DNA of 64,000 bases from NCBI RefSeq assembly GCF_002863225.1, contig NZ_PKEK01000039.1:1-64000 (forward strand), given 5' to 3'. Below the pieces are notes generated by a model that saw nothing but the letters and a program-made list of their open reading frames with translations, searched no databases and was not told the origin of the DNA. The position numbers and the translations under genes are program-made. Numbering within the stretch: the stretch's first letter is position 1; the number at the start of each line of letters is the position of its first letter. Source of the DNA: Mycobacterium sp. (GTDB lineage Bacteria; Actinomycetota; Actinomycetes; Mycobacteriales; Mycobacteriaceae). Below are positions 9,425 to 16,943 of the stretch, in pieces.

Positions 9425-9877
9425 TCAGACGGGGATGCGCCCATGATCCGTCCCTGACCAAGTCTGGACCTAAACGACTCGGTGACCGCGCAGCTTGACG
9501 TATGAAGGAGTCGGGTCCGGGTTCGGTGCCGTCCGCTGGGTATGGCTCACTGCAGCGAGATCGCGATGGCACTGATGTGGGGCGTCGTTGAGTGTCGAAG
9601 TTGTTGCGCTGCAGTGGCGTTACAGCGACATCCCCTTTACCGTCCGGTGGCGGCCGCTGTTGCCACGCTGCCAGGTGACGATCGATACGCCTACCAGTCG
9701 CATGCATACGCCAGATTGCGTCCGCGGCCCCCGGGGTTGGAGCGGATTTAAGGCAACCGTGAGGCAGATCGTCGAACAGACTCCACCCAATTATTGAGGA
9801 CTTCCGTCCGAAGCAACGCACGCAAGGCAATTCCGGCGACTGTCCGCTGGTTTGCTAGTTGATGCGGCCGGTCCCTG
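9425..9877. other. Intergenic region, no supported gene
   Basis: About 450 bp between the SnoaL remnant and the 3' end of the PAS-ANTAR gene. Short frames on both strands resemble no family that I recognise. Given its neighbours, it is probably further decayed coding sequence. Confidence 0.35.
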
Positions 9878-10600
9878 TCATCCTTTTGTTGGTGGGATGA
9901 GGCTCAACAGGTAGTGATCGATGGCAGCACGCGGCACCGGGCGGGCATTCAGGAGGCTGGGTAATTCGGCGACGAGTCTGTCGGCGACGGTGGACAGTTT
10001 GATGTTGAGCTCTTGGGATCGCCACACCAGGATTGCGAAAGCAGCATCCGCGCTGAGTTGGTAGATGGCCATCAGCATGCCCTTGGCCTGGTCAATCACC
10101 TCGCGGTGAGACACGATGACCTCTAGCTCGTCACTGATCGACTGCTGGAGTTCGGCGTAGACGCTGTCGGTGATGTCGACGTAAAACCCGCGCGTGGCCA
10201 CGATGGCGCCATCGGCGTCGGTGACGGCGTCACCGACTACGACCACGTTGCGTGTCTCCCCGGTGGTCGTGCGGATTCTGTGCCGACTGCTGAACGGAGC
10301 GGCCGACTGCTGCAGGAGACCTTTGACGCGGGCCAGGTCCTCGGGATGCTTGTGACTCAAGACGATTTCGGTGGTGGGTTCGACTGCTCCGGGCTCATAG
10401 CCGTGCATCCGTGCGACGGTGTCCGACCACGTCCACTCCCCGCTGTCGTATCGGTATTGAAATCTGCCAACTCTGTGCGGTTCACCGCCCAGGAGTGCCT
10501 TATCGATGGCGCGCACCGCCTGGCCGTCAGTGGCGGGGTGATCGTCAACGTTCGGTAGGTGCCGTGTGGTCTGATCACACTGGAGTCTGCTGTCAGCCAT
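9878..10600 (-). CDS. PAS-ANTAR regulator (putative RNA-binding antiterminator)
   Basis: A 240-residue protein with two domains. Residues about 40-145 form a PAS fold (GRFQYRYDSGEWTWSDTVAR, MHGYEPGAVEPTTEIVLSHK, GFYVDITDSV). Residues about 155-220 form an ANTAR helical bundle (SHREVIDQAKGMLMAIYQLS, then AFAILVWRSQELNIKLSTVA). ANTAR domains bind paired hairpins in RNA to prevent termination; the PAS domain would sense an unknown ligand. The gene looks intact within a decayed region and stands alone. An inverted repeat (GCGGAC-N5-GTCCGC, 10679-10695) lies about 80 bp upstream. Confidence 0.85.
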   Translation of the reverse strand: MADSRLQCDQTTRHLPNVDDHPATDGQAVRAIDKALLGGEPHRVGRFQYRYDSGEWTWSDTVARMHGYEPGAVEPTTEIVLSHKHPEDLARVKGLLQQSAAPFSSRHRIRTTTGETRNVVVVGDAVTDADGAIVATRGFYVDITDSVYAELQQSISDELEVIVSHREVIDQAKGMLMAIYQLSADAAFAILVWRSQELNIKLSTVADRLVAELPSLLNARPVPRAAIDHYLLSLIPPTKG

Positions 10601-10678
10601 TGTTCTGACTTCCCGCTGTGTCGAGTACTACCCGGATAAGGACGCGGCGTGCGGGCGGACCAGGTCGGCAGACAAACC

Positions 10679-10695
10679 GCGGACGTAGTGTCCGC
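10679..10695. promoter_or_regulatory. Inverted repeat upstream of the PAS-ANTAR gene
   Basis: GCGGAC and GTCCGC are separated by five bases (GTAGT). The dyad is perfect and lies about 80 bp upstream of the PAS-ANTAR start at 10600. It could be an operator; no binding family is suggested. Confidence 0.3.
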
Positions 10696-10856
10696 CCATA
10701 GCCTAGATTCCCCGGAAAGCGAAGGTGCATCGAACATCATTCACAATGTCGCAATGTTCCCCGCATTTTCTTCTCAGACTGACGGCAAGAAATAACAATC
10801 AGGCTTGAGTGCAGCGCGATGCTCTTCGATGTCACGCCAGGGCCACTCGCGCAGAA

Positions 10857-11555
10857 GTTATCGCGGTGTCGAATTCCACTGTGCAAGACGGCGACCGCCG
10901 CTGAAGTTTGCCCCAAGAGCTTCGACGACGGAGTCGCCGTAACCGGTCAAGCCTCCCGCGGGTTGGGCGATGATCGTGGACGTTGTGATCGCCCATGATG
11001 GCATCGAATTCCAGTGATTCGATCAACGGGCGGGCCAGTTTTCGAGGGGGCGGGGGTGATCAGGCCGACTCACCAACCGGCGATCGACGGAGTCAACAGT
11101 GGCAGGGCAATGATGGCTCGTTTGCGCAGGCCGGCGATCTGGGCGTAGGTCTGCATGGCCTGGCCGTACTCCAGCACATCCGGTCCGTCTACATCCCAGG
11201 TGCGCGATGCCGGAACCCTGGCGTCGGCGGCTTCGGTGAGGTAGTGCAGCACGTCGTTGATCGCGATGGGTTGGATCTTGTTGCGCACCCACCTCGGTGC
11301 CGTCATCACCGGTAGTTGATCGCAGAGGTGGAGGATCATCTCGAAGCAGGCCTATACCGCCCCGATGACGATGCCGGCCTGCAGCACCACGGTCTGAATA
11401 CCGGAGCCAATGAGGATTTCGCCGACAGCGCGGCGTGAGGCCAGATGTGGGGATAGGTGGCCGTCGGGGTGCAAACCCGATAGGTACACAATGCGCTGGA
11501 CACCGGCGCGCCGGGCCGCGGCAACCACATTCGCGACGAGGTCTGCCGCGACTCC
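10857..11555 (-). pseudogene. NAD(P)-binding (NmrA/SDR-like) protein, heavily mutated
   Basis: Read on the minus strand, the remnant gives NVVAAARRAGVQRIVYLSGL, HPDGHLSPHLASRRAVGEIL, QTVVLQAGIVIGAV, then stop TAG (11354-11352), then CFEMILHLCDQLPVMTAPRW, VRNKIQPIAINDVLHYLTEA and GPDVLEYGQAMQTYAQ. This is the usual order of atypical extended SDRs that act on NAD(P)H. A second stop (TGA, 11072-11070) follows SIAGW where tryptophan is expected, and frameshifts occur near 11045 and 10940. At least four lesions make it a clear pseudogene. Confidence 0.75.
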
Positions 11556-11561
11556 GCGACG

Positions 11562-11983
11562 CTGCTTGCCAAAGAACTACTCACACCCAAGGCGGTAATA
11601 GAGAGCCTCCTCAACGGGCCAATGTCGGACAAGCTGTACGAAATGATCCAGGACGAGATCAAGGCCACAATCGACACCAGTCGGGGATCGCGCGGCCGCT
11701 GGTTGCGCTCGCGATCGGCGGCCGCAAATATCAGCAAATGAAGCACCGGATCGCCCAGACGGTGATCGAGAAGATGCCCGAACAGGCGCACCATGTCGAG
11801 GAATACGCCACTAAGGCGCTCGACCTCGACAACCTCGCCGCCGAACGGATGAAGTTGCTGAGCGCCGAGGAATACGGAGAACTCATGCGTCCCGTGTTTC
11901 GCGACGACGAAAAAACAGTGTTCGCAGTCGGAGCGATCCTCGGTTTCATCGTCGGCGAGCTACAAGCCACACTTCTCTTGTGA
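11562..11983 (+). pseudogene. DUF445 family membrane protein, C-terminal fragment
   Basis: The sequence reads LLAKELLTPKAVIESLLNGP, MSDKLYEMIQDEIKATIDTS in one frame. After about 11685 it shifts by one and reads GIARPLVALAIGGRKYQQMK, EKMPEQAHHVEEYATKALDL and AVGAILGFIVGELQ. The terminal GAxLGFxVGxxQ motif is typical of DUF445 proteins. The N-terminal half is absent and the fragment abuts the 5' end of the NAD(P)-binding pseudogene on the other strand, indicating a deletion junction near 11560. Confidence 0.65.
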
Positions 11984-12446
11984 GACAACGGCTTCGACGG
12001 CGCCCATGAAGCAACATTGCCGCGCAGATATTCGGTCATTCAGAACCGTCGGGTAGGCTTGAGCGTGCTGAAGGCGTTACGTCGCAGCGTAAGCGAGCGC
12101 CGTTCTAGCTGGCTGCTCGGCGATGACGTCCGTCTCGCCGCCGCGGGTAGTCGTGATCGGTAGCGACGCGCTTCTCTTCCTCATGACGTTCGCCGTCACA
12201 AGTGCTCGCATCGAATCATTTGTTTGTGCAACAGCATCCCTCAGTACGGCATTTCAAAAGACAATGAAACACGAAGCAGCACAACAAGTTTAACTAGACC
12301 TAGGCGTTCACTTCGTATATCGGTAGGTATCAGTGATCTACGACGCCGCTTCGCCCCAACGTGTTGCGGTGACGAATTGCTAGGCCACTATGCGGCGCCC
12401 CGTTCCCAGCCAAGAGTGACGTGACGCGGGGGCGAGTGAGGTCCGC
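11984..12446. other. Intergenic region, no supported gene
   Basis: About 460 bp between the DUF445 remnant and the second IS-end relic. It includes an AT-richer stretch at about 12230-12320. No reading frame resembles a known family. Confidence 0.35.
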
Positions 12447-12540
12447 AAAAAGTGGACACGAATGTTCGAAGTGAGACAAATTGTATCGGTGCAGTTCAGA
12501 CCGATGCGAGTGGACAGCGGATTTGGGAACCCACAGGAGG
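12447..12540 (+). mobile_element. IS left-end relic, copy 2
   Basis: The same motif series as the copies at 2051 and 16697: AAAAAGTGGACACGAA, GTGAGACAA, GCGAGTGGACA, GGGAACCCACA and AGGAGG. It shares the internal TGCAGTTCAG with copy 3. An istB-like fragment follows in the same orientation at 12628, which supports reading these three segments as left ends of an IS21-type element whose istA has been deleted. Confidence 0.5.
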
Positions 12541-12627
12541 CGTGTGAGCAGCGAGCAGCGGCGTCGAGCAGAGCGGCGGCGAGTTGTTGTGCGCTAAGAG
12601 ATTGCCCTGCAACCACCGCGGCAAGCG

Positions 12628-12720
12628 ATGACCAGCAGCCTGCCGTTCGGGCGTTGGGGTGAGACGCTCTCCGATAACGTCGTCGCCGCGGCGATGATCG
12701 ACGGCCTCGTACATCCCGCT
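12628..12720 (+). pseudogene. istB: istB-like fragment
   Basis: The frame MTSSLPFGRWGETLSDNVVA followed by AAMIDGLVHPA matches the conserved late part of IstB helper ATPases (SNLPFGRWGExFxDxxxAAAxxDRLVHH). The match stops after about 31 codons. The beginning of the gene and the C-terminal KGDSYRxKDRDLG tail are missing. Confidence 0.7.
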
Positions 12721-13126
12721 CGAGGAAGCTGGTGCGTCGCGGTCATTGCAGGAGCGCGGGTAGTTCGGCGGCCCAAAGCGGCGCTGGCCAAGCCTGCGCG
12801 GCGCCGGCGCACCGGCTGAAGGCCGGGGCTCCTGTTGTTTATTCGCCGTCAATGACTCGGAAGGACCTGATTCGTACGGCTCCGGATAAGTGCTTCATCC
12901 TTTCAATCCGTTTGTCGGGCAACCGTTATCAGGCAACATCGGGCGCCTTCGAGATTCACGGATCAGTAATCCGTTGGTAAGCGCTCTGACCGATGCACTG
13001 GCCTCGCTCCCGACGCCGGCGACGGAGAACTTAGCAGACTTTGAGGTTCATTTCGCCCCGCCGTAAACACTCACGGGCTAGCTTGACGAAATCGGAGATG
13101 GATAGCCTCGATGGGGAGGTTCAAAG
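12721..13126. other. Intergenic region upstream of the PGRS-type gene
   Basis: About 400 bp. No gene seen. The segment must contain the promoter of the PGRS-type gene at 13127. A GGGAGG lies about 12 bp before that ATG; no promoter boxes were clear enough to call. Confidence 0.35.
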
Positions 13127-16078
13127 ATGGCTGGTCAGCGCAACTGTCGGAACCGCACGAGCCCGTCGAATCGGACCGTGAAGCGCTGGCGTCGTGTGAT
13201 CGGCTGGGGTAGCTGTGCGGGCGCTGCTCTTTCTTTCGCCATTGGTCCGCTCGCCTGCATTCCCGCGGTTCATGCTGACGGCCTAGATGTCATCGTCGAC
13301 CCGATCGTCAACGCCGCCTTCGATAACGCCGTGCCAGGTGCGGACATTTTGGCAAGTCTCGACTTCGCTGAGAGCGTGGATCTCGGTGGCCTTGGCGGTA
13401 GCGCGTTCGACCAATGGTTTGCGCTGCCAACGGATTCGGTCGCCGATATTGATACGGCCAGCGACCTGGTAGCCAGCGTGGGTGCCGCTTGGGATGCCGG
13501 AGCCGGGGCTGGCAACGCGACGGAGGGCGTCGCAGCATCGTCGGATTTTGTCGCATGGTCCGACGCGCTCTTCTTGCAGGCCATTCACACCAGTCAGCAG
13601 AACTGGATCAACAGCCCGCTGGGCGAATCTATCAACAACTGGATTAATCAAGCTTTTGGGATGTACCTGATCGGGAACGGCGCCGACGGCATCGATGGTG
13701 GCACTCTTGCCGAGGCGACCGGTGGTGACGGTGGAGTGTTGTTCGGCGACGGCGGTAGCGGCGCAACCGACGCGCTGGGTCAGGGGGGTGCAGGCGGGGA
13801 TGCGGGACTTTTCGGTAACGGCGGCGATGGCGGCATCGGGATTAATGGCGGCACCGGCGGCGACGGCGGTGCCGCCGGATTATTCGGTAATGGCGGAGCA
13901 GGAGGTGCCGGCGGCGACGGCGCCAACGCGACACTTGCCGGCGGTAATGGCGCAGCGGGAGGTGCCGGTGGCGCGGGCGGGGCCGGTGGCGTGGTGGCCG
14001 GCGATGGCGGCCGCGGGGGCAATGGCGGTGCTGGTGGTGACGGTGGTGCGGTTAGCGGTGGCACCATCAACTCGGGTGACATTGGTGGGGAAGGCGGAGC
14101 GGGGGGCGCCGGCGGCACGGCTGCTGGACTCTTCGGTGATGCCGGTGACGGCGGGGACGGTGGCGCTGGTGGTAACGGTGGTGCCGTTAGCGGCGGCAGC
14201 ACCCTTTACTTCGGAAACATCGGGGGAGACGGCGGCCAGGGGGGCGATGGAGGCGTGGGCAACGGCATCGGCACTGGCGGCAGCGGCGGCCTCGGCGGTC
14301 GCGGTGGTGACGCCGGCGCGGTCACCGACAGCACCCTCTACTCAGGCGACCGCGGTGGCGCGGGCGGGGCCGGAGGCGCCGGCAGCCTTACCGCGTTGAT
14401 CGGCGCCGGCGGCGACGGGGGTAACGGTGGCGCCGGCGGCGCCGCAGGCGCGGTCATCAACAGTGTTGTCGGCTCGGGCGACACCGGCGGGGCCGGGGGT
14501 GACGGCGGTGCCGGCGGTTCGGGCGGGGCGATCGGCGACGGCGGCAGCGGCGGACAGGGCGGCGCCGGTGGGGCCGCCGGGGCCGTCACCGACGGCTCAC
14601 GCATCCTTTACATCGGCGACGTCGGGGGCGACGGCGGGACCGGTGGCAACGGGGCGATCGGCGGCTTCGCCGGTGACGGCGGCAGCGCAGGCGACGGCGG
14701 GGCAGGCGGTGTCGGCGGTGCGGTCACCGGCAGCACCGTGGCTGCTGGTGACGAAGGCGGTAACGGCGGTCGCGGCGGGGTCGGCGGGGCAGCAACATAT
14801 ATCGGTGCCGCGGCCACCGGAGGTAACGGCGGGGCCGGCGGTGACAGCGGTGCAGTGTCCGACAGCACCCTGACCACCGGCAGTAACGGCGGTGACGGCG
14901 GTGCCGGCGGCGAGGGTGGCAACAACGCCAACGGCCCTGCAGGTGATGGCGGTGACGGCGGTGCCGGCGGCACCAGCGGGACGGTGATCAACAGCTTCAT
15001 CGGCGCAGGCGATAACGGAGGAGCGGGCGGAGCGGGCGGTAACGTCGGGATTTCCGCCAGTGGCGGCGCAGTAGGCGGGGCGGGCGGCGACGGCGGCAGC
15101 GCGGGCAACGTCGTCGCCAGCACGGTCGGCATCGGCGACAACGGCGGAACCGGTGGAGCAGGCGGCGATGGAAGGGCGGCCGGGTATTTCGGCGACGGTG
15201 GTGCCGGGGGCGCCGGGGGCAATGGCGGCGACGCCGGGGCCGTGAGCCAATCGAGCACCGTCTCTGTAGGCAATCACGGTGGAGCCGGTGGAGCCGGCGG
15301 AGCCGGCCGCGAGGGCGGGGCGATCGCCGGCGCTGGCGGTGCTGGCGGTGCCGGCGGGGCCGGCGGTGACAGCGGTGCAGTGTCCGACAGCACCCTGACC
15401 ACCGGCAGTAACGGCGGTGACGGCGGTGCCGGGGGCAATGGCGGCAGCGCGTATGTCTTCGGCGTTAGCGGTGCCGGCGGCGGCGGCGGGTCCGGGGGCT
15501 CTAGTGGAAGCATCGCCGACAGTATCGTTGGCACGGGCAATGCCGGCGGTGCCGGCGGTGCCGGCGGTGATGGCGGCGATGGCATCGAGGGCTACCAAGG
15601 CGGAGCCGGCGGCGCTGGCGGTGTCGGCGGATCAGCTGGGGCCGTCAACGACAGCACACTGATGACCGGCAACGTCGGCGGTGCCGGCGGCGACGGCGGT
15701 GCCGGTGGTGATGTCAACTTCGGAAACGGCGGTCCGGGTGGTGCCGGCGGCGCCGGCGGGATGGCTGGAACTGTGACCAGCAGCGACGTCACCGACGGCA
15801 ACAACGGCGGAAACGGTGGTTACGGTGGCGACGGCGGACAGAGCTTCACCTTCGGAAACGGCGGCGCAGGCGGCACCGGCGGCGCAGGCGGCAACGCCGG
15901 AACGCCACACAGCAGCACTCTCACCACCGGTGGATACGGCGGTGACGGCGGAAACGGCGGAAACGGTTCCCCTCCCGGGGTGATCGGCGGTGCCGCCGGC
16001 CCCGGCGGCCCCGGCGGCACCGGCGGAACCGGCCCGCTCGCCGACGGCGCCACCGGTCAAACCGGTCAGCCCGGCTAG
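13127..16078 (+). CDS. Exported PGRS-type glycine-rich repeat protein (no PE domain)
   Basis: A 983-residue protein. The N-terminus is basic (KRWRR) followed by a hydrophobic segment with small residues before A-x-A (residues about 25-50), a signal peptide. A non-repetitive region of about 130 residues follows, ending INNWINQAFGMYLIGNGADG, which resembles the linker after the PE domain in PE-PGRS proteins. From about residue 195 to the end it is GGAGG/GGDGG-type sequence. Inserted in this at regular intervals are about fifteen units of the form GGxxGxVxxSxxxxGxxGG, for example SGAVSDSTLTTGSNGG. It lacks PE and so would use the general secretion route. Surface location is likely; function unknown. 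Confidence 0.85.
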   Translation: MAGQRNCRNRTSPSNRTVKRWRRVIGWGSCAGAALSFAIGPLACIPAVHADGLDVIVDPIVNAAFDNAVPGADILASLDFAESVDLGGLGGSAFDQWFALPTDSVADIDTASDLVASVGAAWDAGAGAGNATEGVAASSDFVAWSDALFLQAIHTSQQNWINSPLGESINNWINQAFGMYLIGNGADGIDGGTLAEATGGDGGVLFGDGGSGATDALGQGGAGGDAGLFGNGGDGGIGINGGTGGDGGAAGLFGNGGAGGAGGDGANATLAGGNGAAGGAGGAGGAGGVVAGDGGRGGNGGAGGDGGAVSGGTINSGDIGGEGGAGGAGGTAAGLFGDAGDGGDGGAGGNGGAVSGGSTLYFGNIGGDGGQGGDGGVGNGIGTGGSGGLGGRGGDAGAVTDSTLYSGDRGGAGGAGGAGSLTALIGAGGDGGNGGAGGAAGAVINSVVGSGDTGGAGGDGGAGGSGGAIGDGGSGGQGGAGGAAGAVTDGSRILYIGDVGGDGGTGGNGAIGGFAGDGGSAGDGGAGGVGGAVTGSTVAAGDEGGNGGRGGVGGAATYIGAAATGGNGGAGGDSGAVSDSTLTTGSNGGDGGAGGEGGNNANGPAGDGGDGGAGGTSGTVINSFIGAGDNGGAGGAGGNVGISASGGAVGGAGGDGGSAGNVVASTVGIGDNGGTGGAGGDGRAAGYFGDGGAGGAGGNGGDAGAVSQSSTVSVGNHGGAGGAGGAGREGGAIAGAGGAGGAGGAGGDSGAVSDSTLTTGSNGGDGGAGGNGGSAYVFGVSGAGGGGGSGGSSGSIADSIVGTGNAGGAGGAGGDGGDGIEGYQGGAGGAGGVGGSAGAVNDSTLMTGNVGGAGGDGGAGGDVNFGNGGPGGAGGAGGMAGTVTSSDVTDGNNGGNGGYGGDGGQSFTFGNGGAGGTGGAGGNAGTPHSSTLTTGGYGGDGGNGGNGSPPGVIGGAAGPGGPGGTGGTGPLADGATGQTGQPG
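14827..14907 (+). repeat. 81-bp exact internal repeat of the PGRS-type gene, copy 1
   Basis: Identical base for base to 15352-15432. It encodes the unit SGAVSDSTLTTGSNGG and flanking glycine-rich residues. The offset of 525 bp equals 175 codons, about four super-repeat units, so the reading frame is preserved. Confidence 0.9.
15352..15432 (+). repeat. 81-bp exact internal repeat of the PGRS-type gene, copy 2
   Basis: Identical to 14827-14907. Exact identity in otherwise diverged repeats points to recent duplication or gene conversion within the gene. Confidence 0.9.
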
Positions 16079-16696
16079 CGTGAGGGCGGCATTCAAGCCC
16101 AGCAACGTCGACCGCGACGCCGGCCTCGTGCGGCGACGTCATCGCGGCTGCGCTGACCCAGTCGGCTTGGCTCGCTCACCAAATGCGTACTTCTGATCTG
16201 TGGCGGCTTTTGTCCCTCTAACCTCCCGACACGGACCGCATTTGGCAGTGGGCGTGAGACCGATACGGGTCGAGGCACTACATCTGATGGCTTTACGCGA
16301 CCAGCGTTTTCGTGTCATTGCCGATCTACTCGACGCTGGTGTCACTGCCGATAGTCGCCTTCGAGAAGTCCGACAGTTACTGCGGGGCAACGGCTCACCG
16401 TCGCCGCAACTGCTGTGTCGGCGTGCATCATGATCCTCCCGAGTCGTCGGTGGGCCCAACCGGTAGCAGTGGGGGGTGGACCAGGACGTCAATCCACTGA
16501 CATCGCTGGAACAGAGCTTCGGCCTGGCCGACATCCCGCCCCGAGCATCGCGGCGATCTGTCGTGCTATTGGTGACGCGTCGGATCCTTCATCTTGGTGA
16601 ACAGCAACAGCGCCACTGTGATGAAACGTCGGTGCGGCCTAGCAGCGATCGAGATGAGTGATCAACGCTGCTGCGCCACCGGCATCACGACGTCTG
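16079..16696. other. Intergenic region, no supported gene
   Basis: About 600 bp between the PGRS-type gene and the third IS-end relic. Several short overlapping frames are present, none with a family match or a good ribosome-binding site. Confidence 0.35.
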
Positions 16697-16820
16697 AAAA
16701 GTGGACACGAACGTGAGACAAAGCGTTGTGGACACGCAGTGCGACAGCGTCCATCGCTGCAGTTCAGGGCATCGCCAGTGGACACGGAAAAAGAGAACCT
16801 ACAGTAGGTAGGAGGAGGAG
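16697..16820 (+). mobile_element. IS left-end relic, copy 3
   Basis: The longest copy: AAAAGTGGACACGAACGTGA, then ACAAAGCG, GTGGACACGCAGTGCGACA, TGCAGTTCAG, CCAGTGGACACGG, GAGAACCTACA and GGAGGAGG. It contains at least three GTGGACAC repeats, as expected of an IS end with multiple transposase-binding sites. No transposase gene follows. It lies about 120 bp beyond the 3' end of the intact mmpL gene; copy 1 likewise lies at the 3' side of an mmpL fragment. Confidence 0.45.
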
Positions 16821-16943
16821 AGCGCCACCACAACGCATTTCGCCGTGGTCAGCAACGTGATGGCTGGCACCCTGGGAAACGCCTCTGCCGCATGTCGCAG
16901 TGAGGCGTTGCAGACAGCCCGGCATGCCGCGTGACGCATCTAG

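Noticed and set aside
13780..16053. Several long proline/alanine-rich open frames antisense to the glycine-rich gene (for example 15598-14597 and 15273-14608).
   Set aside because: They are the mirror of GGC/GGT glycine codons, lack ribosome-binding sites, and the sense gene has a signal peptide and clear repeat grammar.
13700..16060. Regular repeats that might suggest a CRISPR array.
   Set aside because: Repeats are in-frame codon repeats of a protein gene with variable length and no unique spacers; no cas genes are near.
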